Positions 8,287 through 15,368 of a stretch of 64,000 bases of DNA are shown here, one piece after another. The position numbers and the translations under genes are program-made. The stretch is from Microcella alkaliphila. Its GTDB lineage: Bacteria > Actinomycetota > Actinomycetes > Actinomycetales > Microbacteriaceae. The first letter of the stretch is position 1. Each line of letters opens with the position of its first letter. The stretch covers positions 372,001-436,000 of the forward strand of contig NZ_SGXT01000013.1 of the NCBI RefSeq assembly GCF_004216855.1. Direction: 5' to 3'. The notes under the pieces were generated by a model. The model did no database searches. It was not told the origin of the DNA and saw nothing but the letters and a program-made list of their open reading frames with translations.

Positions 8287-9822
8287 ATGGTGCGCACAAC
8301 TGGCCCCGCCCCGAGCTTCACCACGAGCGACGACGGGGTTCCGATCTACCGCCCTGGGATTAATGAAGATCCCGACGCCCCGCGCCGCATGCGCACCGAG
8401 AGTGACTCTCTCGGGGAGATGCCGGTTCCGGCTGACGCGTATTGGGGCATCCACACCGCCCGCGCTCTCGAGAACTTCCCGATCACGCGGCGCGCACTCT
8501 CGAACCACCCAAATCTCGTCATCGCTCTCGCGATGGTCAAGCAGGCGGCAGCACGCGCGAACCGCGACATCGGAACGCTGAGCGCCGACAAAGCGGACGT
8601 CATCGATCGCGCCTGCCAAGAGATCATCGACGGTTCCCTGCACGAGCAATTCGTGCTCGGGGTGCTGCAGGGCGGCGCGGGCACAAGCACGAACATGTGC
8701 GCGAACGAGATCATCGCGAACCGCGCCCTTGAGCTTCTCGGCTATGACAAGGGGCAGTACGAACACCTGAGCCCGCTCGACGATGTGAACCGCAGCCAGT
8801 CGACGAACGACGTGTACCCGACCGCGATCAAGCTCGCCATGGTCTTCAGCCTCGCTCGACTGCTCGACGAACACCGGCTGCTGATCGAGTCGTTCCGGGC
8901 GAAGGGGCGCGAGTTCTCCGAGATTCTGAAGGTCGGGCGCACGCAGCTGCAAGACGCTGTGCCCATGACGCTTGGGCAGGAGTTTCGCGGCTTCGCGACG
9001 ACCCTGCAAGAAGACGTCGACCGCTTGAGTGAGGTCATCCCGTGGCTCAACGAGATCAACCTCGGCGCGACCGCGATCGGTACGGGAATCACGGCGGACC
9101 CGCGGTATGCCGAGCTCGTGCGCCGGTATCTCAGCGAGATCGCCGGCTACGAGATGGAGACGGCACCCGACCTCATTGAGGCGACGAGCGATACGGGCAT
9201 TTTCATGACGCTGTCCGGCACTCTCAAGCGGGCTGCCGTCAAGCTGTCGAAGATCTGCAACGATCTGCGTCTGCTCTCGTCCGGCCCGCAGGCGGGTCTC
9301 GGTGAGATCAATCTTCCGCCCCGTCAGGCGGGCTCGTCGATCATGCCCGGCAAGGTCAACCCGGTCATTCCCGAGGTCGTCAATCAGGTGGCGTTCTCGA
9401 TCATCGGAGCCGACGCGACGGTGACGGCCGCCGCTGAGGCGGGTCAGCTGCAGCTCAACGCATTCGAGCCCGTCATCACCTCCAGCATCATGCAGTCGCT
9501 GGCGTGGATGACAAACGCCTGCCGAACGCTGCGCCTGAACTGTGTCGACGGCATCACCGCCAACACCGAACGCCTTGAGCGCATGGTCGAGTCCAGCGTT
9601 GGAGTGGTCACCGCGCTCACCCCGTACATCGGCTACAAGACGGCGGCCGCCCTTGCCTACGAGGCGCTGGCGGGCGGGGGCTCGGTGCGTGAGCTCGTCA
9701 TCGAGCGCGGTCTGATGGAGGCCGAACTGGTGCAGAAGGTGCTCTCGCCGGGTCGACTGTCCGGAGTCGTGCCGGCGACCGGCGTGATCACGCTGCCGCC
9801 CATGGTGCCGCCGGAAGACTGA
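8287..9822 (+). CDS. aspA: Aspartate ammonia-lyase
   Basis: Fumarase/aspartase superfamily enzyme converting L-aspartate to fumarate and ammonia. The signature loop GSSIMPGKVNP is at residues 349-359 and is followed by VIPEVVNQVAF, which separates aspartase from class II fumarase. GRTQLQDAVPMTLGQE, GGAGTSTNMCANEIIANRA and VNRSQSTNDVYPTA are the other active-site blocks. From ATG 8287 (AGGAAGG about 12 bases upstream) the protein has about 40 extra N-terminal residues compared with typical AspA, which begins near MRTESDSLGEM; ATG 8389 is the alternative start. Confidence 0.93.
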   Translation: MVRTTGPAPSFTTSDDGVPIYRPGINEDPDAPRRMRTESDSLGEMPVPADAYWGIHTARALENFPITRRALSNHPNLVIALAMVKQAAARANRDIGTLSADKADVIDRACQEIIDGSLHEQFVLGVLQGGAGTSTNMCANEIIANRALELLGYDKGQYEHLSPLDDVNRSQSTNDVYPTAIKLAMVFSLARLLDEHRLLIESFRAKGREFSEILKVGRTQLQDAVPMTLGQEFRGFATTLQEDVDRLSEVIPWLNEINLGATAIGTGITADPRYAELVRRYLSEIAGYEMETAPDLIEATSDTGIFMTLSGTLKRAAVKLSKICNDLRLLSSGPQAGLGEINLPPRQAGSSIMPGKVNPVIPEVVNQVAFSIIGADATVTAAAEAGQLQLNAFEPVITSSIMQSLAWMTNACRTLRLNCVDGITANTERLERMVESSVGVVTALTPYIGYKTAAALAYEALAGGGSVRELVIERGLMEAELVQKVLSPGRLSGVVPATGVITLPPMVPPED

Positions 9823-9829
9823 CGGTTTC

Positions 9830-9864
9830 GACGAGCGTCCGGCCTACCCGGCCGGGCGCTCGTC
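9830..9864. terminator. Stem-loop between convergent aspA and the small acidic gene
   Basis: GACGAGCG pairs with CGCTCGTC and the stem continues inward with one G-T wobble to a short loop. There is no strong T run on either strand, so termination efficiency is uncertain. It contains the stop codon of the minus-strand small gene. Confidence 0.55.
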
Positions 9865-10005
9865 ATCGAGGGCGATGTCGGGGTCGGGTTCCGGTTCGAC
9901 GCGCTCCTCGGGGTCCAGAGTGGGCGGCGGCAGCTCGGTCTCGGCCGCGTCATCGACGTCAACAACGCGCTCGTCTTCCAGGTTCGGCTCGTACTCGCGG
10001 TCCAT
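9844..10005 (-). CDS. Small acidic hypothetical protein
   Basis: 53 residues, very rich in Glu, Asp and Pro, with no cysteine, membrane segment or recognised domain. The ATG at 10005 is preceded by GGAGGGAACCGATC, a good ribosome-binding site, and this is the main reason to call the gene. Probably intrinsically disordered. Function unknown; found in the tail-to-tail gap downstream of aspA. Confidence 0.55.
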   Translation of the reverse strand: MDREYEPNLEDERVVDVDDAAETELPPPTLDPEERVEPEPDPDIALDDERPAG

Positions 10006-10111
10006 GATCGGTTCCCTCCGTTGGTCGCGCGGTCGGTCGCGCATCCATTCTCGTCGGATGCGCGCGGTTCGGCCAGGCCCGTGAGCGTACGTTTTCGTCG
10101 GCGCCGCCCGC

Positions 10112-10117
10112 TAGCCT
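10112..10117 (+). promoter_or_regulatory. Candidate -10 (TAGCCT) for a leaderless prsW-like transcript
   Basis: TAGCCT lies seven bases before the GTG start and no Shine-Dalgarno sequence is present, the layout expected if transcription begins at the start codon. Confidence 0.45.
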
Positions 10118-10124
10118 CAGCATC

Positions 10125-11372
10125 GTGACGGATTACTCGCGGACACCCGACTACACGGCCACCGGCGTGCATCGGGTGGTGTCGCCACTGAGCGACGCGC
10201 CCACCGACATTCGAGCCGAGACGGCTACCTCGGTCGGCCCCGGGCCCAGTTCCCGTTTCGCTCCGGTCACGAGGGGTCGAGAGCCGGGCGCGGGCCGGGT
10301 TCTGCTCGCTGTGTTCGGGTTCACACTGCTCGGGCTCGTCTCGTCATTCGTGGCGGTGTACCTCGTCAGCGGACTCGGCGCGACGAGTGTGATCGTGGCG
10401 GCGCTTCTGGCGCTCGTGCCGCTGGGGATCGTGGTCTGGGGCGTGCGCTGGATTGATCGGTGGGAACCCGAGCCGCGACTCGCCCTGACATTCGCCTTTC
10501 TGTGGGGTGCGGGGGCCAGCGTTTTCATTGCGCTGGCAGTCGATGCCGAGATTCAGTCGATCGTCACCGCTGCCGGTGGCCCCGGGGCGAGCGCGGAGTT
10601 CTTGGGTGCCGCCGTGCAGGCACCGATCGTCGAAGAGGTGGCGAAGGGGCTCGGCGTCTTCATCCTTTTCCTCGCGGTGCGCCGCCGCTTTGACGGACCC
10701 GTTGACGGAATCGTGTACGCAGCCGTCGTCGCCGGCGGGTTCGCGTTTACCGAGAACATCCTTTATTTCGGGGTCGCCTTCGTCGATGGCGGCGCGCTGG
10801 GGCAAACATTCTTCGTCCGCGGACTCATGTCACCGTTCGCCCACGTGATGTTCACCGCAGCGATCGGTCTCGCACTCGGGTTCGCCGCGCGGCGGGGCGC
10901 GCGCTTCCCCGTGTTCGCATTCGTGGTCGGTCTCGTGCCCGCGATCGCTCTGCACGCTTTCTGGAACGGTGCGCTGTTCTTCGTCGGCGACTTCTTCGGC
11001 TACTACCTGCTCGTTCAGGTGCCGATGTTTGTGATCGCGGTAGCAATCGTGTCGTTGCTCCGTAGGCAGGAGGGGCGGATCATTGCCGAGCGGCTCACCG
11101 AGTATGCGGCCGTGGGCTGGTTTCACCCGCAGGAAGTCGCGATGCTCACGAGCACGAGCGGCCGTCGCACGGCCGAGCGGTGGGCCCGCGGTGTGGGCCA
11201 TGGGTCGACGATGCGAGCCTTCATCCGTGACGCGACACTTCTCGCATATGCGCGCCAGCGGATCGTCGGCGGCCGCGATCAGATCGGCGCGCAACTCGAC
11301 GAAGCAGAACTTCTCCGGCGCGTGTCGAGGGCCCGGCACGCGCTCGCCGCGCCCGGAGTGCGCACGCAGTAG
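10125..11372 (+). CDS. PrsW family intramembrane metalloprotease
   Basis: 415-residue polytopic membrane protein. After a 55-residue disordered cytoplasmic tail come about eight hydrophobic helices holding the PrsW/CPBP-type motifs EEVAK (Glu170-Glu171), FTEN (Glu210-Asn211), His240 in FAHVMFT and His277 in ALHAFWNG, which are the presumed metal-binding and catalytic residues. In Bacillus PrsW makes the site-1 cut in anti-sigma RsiW; actinobacterial substrates are not established. The C-terminal 90 residues are soluble and helical. An ECF sigma/anti-sigma pair lies 3 kb downstream, but RskA-type anti-sigmas are not known PrsW substrates. Confidence 0.88.
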   Translation: MTDYSRTPDYTATGVHRVVSPLSDAPTDIRAETATSVGPGPSSRFAPVTRGREPGAGRVLLAVFGFTLLGLVSSFVAVYLVSGLGATSVIVAALLALVPLGIVVWGVRWIDRWEPEPRLALTFAFLWGAGASVFIALAVDAEIQSIVTAAGGPGASAEFLGAAVQAPIVEEVAKGLGVFILFLAVRRRFDGPVDGIVYAAVVAGGFAFTENILYFGVAFVDGGALGQTFFVRGLMSPFAHVMFTAAIGLALGFAARRGARFPVFAFVVGLVPAIALHAFWNGALFFVGDFFGYYLLVQVPMFVIAVAIVSLLRRQEGRIIAERLTEYAAVGWFHPQEVAMLTSTSGRRTAERWARGVGHGSTMRAFIRDATLLAYARQRIVGGRDQIGAQLDEAELLRRVSRARHALAAPGVRTQ

Positions 11373-11404
11373 GGGCAGCGCCTCTCGATGGCGTTGGTTT
11401 ACAG

Positions 11405-11455
11405 ACTCGCCGCCCAGTGGCGGGGCGATGCCTCCGGCGCTCCTGGGCGGCGAGT
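11405..11455. repeat. 13-bp perfect inverted repeat after the prsW-like gene
   Basis: ACTCGCCGCCCAG (11405-11417) is exactly complementary to 11443-11455, with a 25-base loop that can itself form a short GC stem. It starts 33 bases after the stop codon and is followed by TTGAACTTCTTCC. It is most simply a transcription terminator with a branched loop, though the T run is poor. The rest of the 257-base gap to the next gene shows no gene. Confidence 0.55.
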
Positions 11456-11629
11456 TGAACTTCTTCCATAGTGCGCCGAGTTTGTGGCCCCGTCAAGGGG
11501 CATTCGCACGCATGGTTGACCCCATGACGGGGGCACGCGCGCACAGCGGCCGCGTCGCTAGCGTGGGAATTGTCCGTGGTCAGGCGACGACGCTACGGTC
11601 GGTGAACGCTTCGAGAGGGGGAGTGGCGC

Positions 11630-12265
11630 ATGAAAAACTGCACGACGTGTCGTGCTGTCCTCCGTCACGGCGTTCGCTTCTGCACGCAGTGCGGTGCGCC
11701 CTTCTCAGCGCCGCCCAGTGCGCCCCCGCCGTCGGCAGCGGTCCCACCCACCGTTGCGTCACCGCCGGCGTCGTCCGCGCGGGGTCTCGCGCGAGACGCG
11801 GCGCCGGACACGGTCGTTGTGCAACAGCTCGAGCGTGAGGACGTCGCCGAGCCGGTACCCCCCGTCGTCGTGGTCGACGAGCGTGCACCCCGTCAGCGCA
11901 CCTCCCACCGGCTCCCTCCCGAACGCAGTGCTGCAGCAACCTCGGCCTTCGTCACGGGCCTTGCGCCCTTTGCAACGTCGGTGATCGGCAATCTGGTGGC
12001 CTCGCAGGCCGGCGCGCAGCTCGCGGCTGGCGCCGGATCGCTCGCGATGGTGCTCGGGATGCTCACGCTCGTTTTCGTCGTCAACGCCGCGTTACTCACG
12101 GTCTGCGGAATCACCGGTAGCCGGGGCATCCGCGAGACAGCAAACGGTTATACGAGGGGGCGGGGCCTGGCCGTTGCTGGTATCACGCTGGGTTCGATCA
12201 ACCTGGTGCTCTGGCTTGCGGGGCTCGTTGTCAGCATCACCGCAATCGCCCCCTTTTTCGCGTGA
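11630..12265 (+). CDS. Zinc-ribbon and DUF4190 membrane protein
   Basis: 211 residues. The N-terminus is a zinc ribbon with Cys4, Cys7, Cys18 and Cys21 (CxxC-x10-CxxC), then a Pro/Ala-rich linker to about residue 100, then two transmembrane helices of the DUF4190 type. The segment GSRGIRETANGYTRGRGLAVAGITLG matches the family pattern between the two helices. GAGAGGGGG precedes the ATG. Such proteins are common in actinobacteria with unknown function; a membrane-linked sensing or scaffolding role is only a guess. Confidence 0.8.
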   Translation: MKNCTTCRAVLRHGVRFCTQCGAPFSAPPSAPPPSAAVPPTVASPPASSARGLARDAAPDTVVVQQLEREDVAEPVPPVVVVDERAPRQRTSHRLPPERSAAATSAFVTGLAPFATSVIGNLVASQAGAQLAAGAGSLAMVLGMLTLVFVVNAALLTVCGITGSRGIRETANGYTRGRGLAVAGITLGSINLVLWLAGLVVSITAIAPFFA

Positions 12266-12304
12266 CCGGGTAGCAGTCAGCTTTATACCGGCTACCTGCC
12301 AGCT

Positions 12305-12329
12305 AAACCCGCATCCAAGGGCCGGGTTT
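12305..12329. terminator. Stem-loop after the zinc-ribbon gene
   Basis: AAACCCG (12305-12311) pairs with CGGGTTT (12323-12329) around an 11-base loop. A second pair, GGTAGC (12269-12274) with GCTACC (12291-12296), lies just upstream. They may end the upstream transcript, although no T run follows. Confidence 0.4.
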
Positions 12330-12364
12330 GCGCGGAAGTGACTAGTGAAGGCAATTCCGCCTGA

Positions 12365-12396
12365 CCCCCGAAGTCTGGGGAATCGTCCCCACGGGG
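12365..12396 (+). promoter_or_regulatory. Alternating CCCC/GGGG blocks before the DUF4397 ribosome-binding site
   Basis: Four tracts alternate: C5 at 12365-12369, G4 at 12377-12380, C4 at 12387-12390 and G4 at 12393-12396. Neighbouring blocks can pair in mutually exclusive ways, ending about ten bases before the AGGAGGAG site. The arrangement could modulate translation; no known riboswitch class was recognised. Confidence 0.3.
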
Positions 12397-12415
12397 AACC
12401 ACAGTAGGAGGAGCT

Positions 12416-13234
12416 ATGCGTAATCGTATTCTCGCGGGCGTGGGCGTTGCCGCTCTCGCCACGGTCGGCCTCGCGGCACCCGCCGTCGCCGACAACCACG
12501 ACACATCAGACATCTACGTCGTCCACGGTATCCCTGGCCTGACGGTCGATGTTTATGTTGACGGTGAGCGTCTGCTTCAGAACTTCGAGCCCCGCGACGT
12601 GGCGGGTCCGGTTGAGTTGCCCGCCGGCGACTACCAGATCCAGGTCGTCGCTGCAGGCGAGACCGACCTGAGCGCAGCGGCGATCGACGAGGTCGAGACG
12701 GTGCCTGCCGCCGGCCTGAGCATTTCGATTGTGGCCCACTTGGACGCGGACGGAACGCCCGTTCTGACTCCGTTCGTGAACGACACGTCAGAGATCGCGG
12801 AAGGCGAGGGCCGCTTGAGCGTCCGTCACACGGCTGCTGCTCCTGCCGTTGACGTTTTCCTGGATGACGCCTTGACTGACTTCCGGGGTGTGGAGAACGG
12901 TGGCGACGGCGATGTCGACGTGCCTGTGGGAACTTACTCGGCGTTCGTTGCCGCTGCGGGCTCGGACGAGCCTGCGATTGGTCCGGCGGACGTGGAGATT
13001 CGCAACGGCGTGAACACGATCGTGTACGCGGTGGGCGACCTCTCCGCTGACCCGTCGACGGCCACTTTCTACATTCAGACCATTGGTGAGCCGGCGGGCT
13101 CGCCTGCCGGTGGCGCTGGATTGGTCGCCGAGGGCGCCAACTCTGGGCTTATTGGTGGCGCAGCGGCCCTTCTCATCGCTCTTCTGGCTGGCGCGGGTAT
13201 CATCGCCCGTCGCGCAGTCGTTGCGAGCAAGTAA
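12416..13234 (+). CDS. Secreted/cell-surface DUF4397 domain protein
   Basis: 272 residues. Signal peptide at 1-25 ending AVADN, then two DUF4397 beta-rich repeats, the first opening DIYVVHGIPGLTVDVYVDGE and the second RLSVRHTAAAPAVDVFLDD. A Gly-rich spacer leads to a C-terminal membrane helix (about 245-262) and a short basic tail, ARRAVVASK. This is the layout of a sorted surface protein, but there is no LPxTG; LVAEG at 236-240 is the only pentapeptide with similar spacing. Very strong ribosome-binding site (AGGAGGAG). The sortase-like gene starts 22 bases downstream, so it is the likely partner. Confidence 0.85.
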   Translation: MRNRILAGVGVAALATVGLAAPAVADNHDTSDIYVVHGIPGLTVDVYVDGERLLQNFEPRDVAGPVELPAGDYQIQVVAAGETDLSAAAIDEVETVPAAGLSISIVAHLDADGTPVLTPFVNDTSEIAEGEGRLSVRHTAAAPAVDVFLDDALTDFRGVENGGDGDVDVPVGTYSAFVAAAGSDEPAIGPADVEIRNGVNTIVYAVGDLSADPSTATFYIQTIGEPAGSPAGGAGLVAEGANSGLIGGAAALLIALLAGAGIIARRAVVASK

Positions 13235-13256
13235 GAAAACATCAGCAGGTAATCCC

Positions 13257-13916
13257 TTGAGCAAGAGACTGGTGGCCACCGCTTTGGCGGCCACCAGTCT
13301 CTTGCTGCTTGGCGCGTGTGCGTCAGCCGATGCCAACGAGACGGCCGCGGCCGTGATCGAGGACGCCGAGTCGCACGTCGAGCAGGCAGAGGTGGGTGCC
13401 GATCGTCAGAGTCTGGGCATTTCGCCGATCGATATTCCCATCGCTCGAGACGTCGACAGTGTGCTCGCTCTGGCACCGACGCGGGTGGTCTTCCCCTCCC
13501 AGGGGATCGACATGGAGGTCATCGACGTGGGGGTTGACTCGGACAACCTGCTGATCATCCCCGAGAGCATCTACACCGCGGGCTGGTATCGCGAGGGTTC
13601 CGCGCCCGCGAGCGACCGTGGTGCTACCGTCATTTCCGCTCACGTCGACATGCCGATTCAAGGCGTCGGGCCTTTTGCTGCTCTCAGAGATGCGGAGATC
13701 GGGGCCGAAGTTACCGTGCGTGACGCGGCCGGAGAATCGCACGTGTACCGCGTTATCAGCGTTGAGAGGATCCCAAAAGCTGAAGTGCCGGTTGACAGGG
13801 TGTTCACGAGGTCGGGGCAGCCCCACCTCGTGCTGATCACCTGCGGGGGAAGTTTCGACGTCAACGCCCAGTCATACTCAGACAACTACATAGTCACTGC
13901 GGAAAAGGTGTCGTGA
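13257..13916 (+). CDS. Class F-like sortase lipoprotein lacking the usual catalytic Arg
   Basis: 219 residues from TTG 13257. The signal peptide has a lipobox LLGAC with Cys21, so the enzyme is probably lipid-anchored. The sortase domain carries His129 in ISAHVDMP and Cys196 in LVLITCGGSFD, as in class F sortases beside DUF4397 proteins. The conserved Arg expected about a dozen residues after the Cys is absent: no Arg occurs between Cys196 and the C-terminus, where the sequence runs SYSDNYIVTAEKVS. The first codons form an 18-bp perfect inverted repeat. Activity is therefore uncertain. The stop overlaps a GTG of the downstream sigma-factor frame. Confidence 0.82.
   Translation: MSKRLVATALAATSLLLLGACASADANETAAAVIEDAESHVEQAEVGADRQSLGISPIDIPIARDVDSVLALAPTRVVFPSQGIDMEVIDVGVDSDNLLIIPESIYTAGWYREGSAPASDRGATVISAHVDMPIQGVGPFAALRDAEIGAEVTVRDAAGESHVYRVISVERIPKAEVPVDRVFTRSGQPHLVLITCGGSFDVNAQSYSDNYIVTAEKVS
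13260..13306 (+). repeat. 18-bp perfect inverted repeat in the sortase signal-peptide codons
   Basis: AGCAAGAGACTGGTGGCC (13260-13277) is exactly repeated in inverse orientation at 13289-13306 around an 11-base loop. It begins 25 bases after the DUF4397 stop and one codon inside the sortase frame. It could act as an intercistronic attenuator or RNA-stability hairpin; there is no T run after it. Confidence 0.75.
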
Positions 13917-13996
13917 CGGGTTCACCCGCTAGCATGACCGCGACCGGCGGGGCATACCGTCCCGTGCATCCGGCACCGAAGGAGACCCGCCCGCTC

Positions 13997-14557
13997 GTGA
14001 CGACCGCAATCGACGACGCAACCGATATCGGCCGGCGCCTCAGCGCAGGCGATGAGCGAGCGCTCGCCGATGCGTACCGCGCGTGGTCATCCCTGGTCTA
14101 CTCGCTGGCGCTGCGGTCGCTCGGCGACGCATCCGATGCGGAAGACGTCACCCAGAAGGTGTTCGTCAGTGCATGGCAGGGGCGCGAGAAGTACGACCCC
14201 GAGCGGGCCGCAGTGCCCGCGTGGCTCGTTGGCATCACCCGCAACACGATCGCCGACACCCATGCTGCCCGGGCGCGAGAGCGGGCGATCGCCGATCAGG
14301 TGAGTGCCGTCTCCCTCGATGATCCGTACCCGGCCGCGGAGGCGGGCCTCGCCGAGCGACTGCTGATCGCCGACGAGTTGGCGAAACTTGAGCCCGAACC
14401 TCAGGCCGTCGTGAGGCTTGCCTTCTTCGACGACCTGACCCACACGCAGATCGCCGAGCGGCTCAACATGCCGATCGGCACCGTCAAATCCCATATCAAG
14501 AGAAGCCTGACCCGGCTACGCAGCCGATTGGAGGTGAGTCATGGAGCAGCACTGTGA
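13997..14557 (+). CDS. ECF-type RNA polymerase sigma factor
   Basis: 186 residues from GTG 13997, preceded by GAAGGAG. Region 2 includes YSLALRSLGDASDAEDVTQKVFVSAW (core binding and -10 recognition) and region 4 includes LTHTQIAERLNMPIGTVKSHIKRSLTRLR (-35 recognition helix-turn-helix). Most similar in layout to SigK/SigL-type group factors paired with RskA. A longer frame from GTG 13913, overlapping the sortase stop as GTGA, adds 28 residues with no sigma similarity and may hold an internal promoter. The anti-sigma gene overlaps its end by 17 bases. Confidence 0.87.
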   Translation: MTTAIDDATDIGRRLSAGDERALADAYRAWSSLVYSLALRSLGDASDAEDVTQKVFVSAWQGREKYDPERAAVPAWLVGITRNTIADTHAARARERAIADQVSAVSLDDPYPAAEAGLAERLLIADELAKLEPEPQAVVRLAFFDDLTHTQIAERLNMPIGTVKSHIKRSLTRLRSRLEVSHGAAL

Positions 14558-15338
14558 CACCGGCGCGCTCGCCCTCGGAGCACTCGGCGAAGCGCTCGAG
14601 GCCGACGCCGATGCCCACCTGCGGGCATGCGGACGCTGCCAGCATGAGCTCGCCCGCATGGCTGCCACCGTCTCTGTTGCGCGGTCGACGCTCGGCGAGT
14701 CCGAACTGCACCGGCCCCCTGCGCACGTCTGGCAGAACGTCCACCGCCAGGTCGGGTTTGGCGACGCGCTGCGCAGCGACCCCCTGGGAACGCCAGCGGC
14801 TGACGCGAAGCCGCCGATCGAGGCGCCTTCCGTGGCCAGCGACGCCACGGTGGCGCCCGCGCCGGTCGCCTCGCTCCGTGACGCCCGCGAACGCCGCGGG
14901 CTCCGTCACATCGTGGTGCCGCTCACTGCCGCGGCTGCTGCGGCGGCGCTGATCGCCGGTGTCACCCTCGGCTGGCAGGCGCTGACGCCGCGTGACACCG
15001 GAACGATCGTGGCCTCAGCCAGCTTGGATGCCCTCCCCGCCTGGCAGGGCGCGGCCGGGTCCGCGGAGATCATCGAGCATACGAACGGTGAGCGAGTGGT
15101 TCGCATAGCCCTCGACGCCCCACCCGTGAGCGGGGCGGTGCAGGAAGTCTGGCTTCTCACGCCCGAGGTCGACGGTCTCATCAGCCTCGGCCTGCTCGGT
15201 GACGCGCGCGGCGAGTTCGTCATTCCCGCCGAGGTCGATCTCGACCGCTACTCGGTGGTCGACATCAGCGCTGAGCCGCTCGACGGCGACCCGTCGCACT
15301 CGGGCGACTCGATCGTGCGCGGCACGCTCGAGTCCTGA
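14541..15338 (+). CDS. RskA-type anti-sigma factor
   Basis: 265 residues. The cytoplasmic N-terminus has a zinc-associated anti-sigma motif, His26-x3-Cys30-x2-Cys33 (HLRACGRC), which would hold the sigma factor inactive. A Pro/Ala-rich linker leads to one membrane helix at about 128-150 and an extracytoplasmic RskA domain (VQEVWLLTPEVDGLISLGLL ... DISAEPLDGDPSHSGDSIVRG). In Mycobacterium SigK-RskA controls surface antigens, released by regulated intramembrane proteolysis. Here the DUF4397 and sortase-like genes are the obvious candidate regulon. Confidence 0.9.
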   Translation: MEQHCDTGALALGALGEALEADADAHLRACGRCQHELARMAATVSVARSTLGESELHRPPAHVWQNVHRQVGFGDALRSDPLGTPAADAKPPIEAPSVASDATVAPAPVASLRDARERRGLRHIVVPLTAAAAAAALIAGVTLGWQALTPRDTGTIVASASLDALPAWQGAAGSAEIIEHTNGERVVRIALDAPPVSGAVQEVWLLTPEVDGLISLGLLGDARGEFVIPAEVDLDRYSVVDISAEPLDGDPSHSGDSIVRGTLES

Positions 15339-15356
15339 CGCGCGGTCGCGCGGTTC

Positions 15357-15362
15357 TAGGCT
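15357..15362 (+). promoter_or_regulatory. Candidate -10 (TAGGCT) for the PglD-like gene
   Basis: TAGGCT ends six bases before the ATG and no Shine-Dalgarno is seen, suggesting a leaderless transcript. Confidence 0.45.
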
Positions 15363-15368
15363 GGCCGC

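Noticed and set aside
8287-9822. Class II fumarase as the identity of the aspA gene
   Set aside because: After GSSIMPGKVNP the sequence continues VIPEVVNQVAF, the aspartase pattern, rather than the TQxEAL pattern of fumarase.
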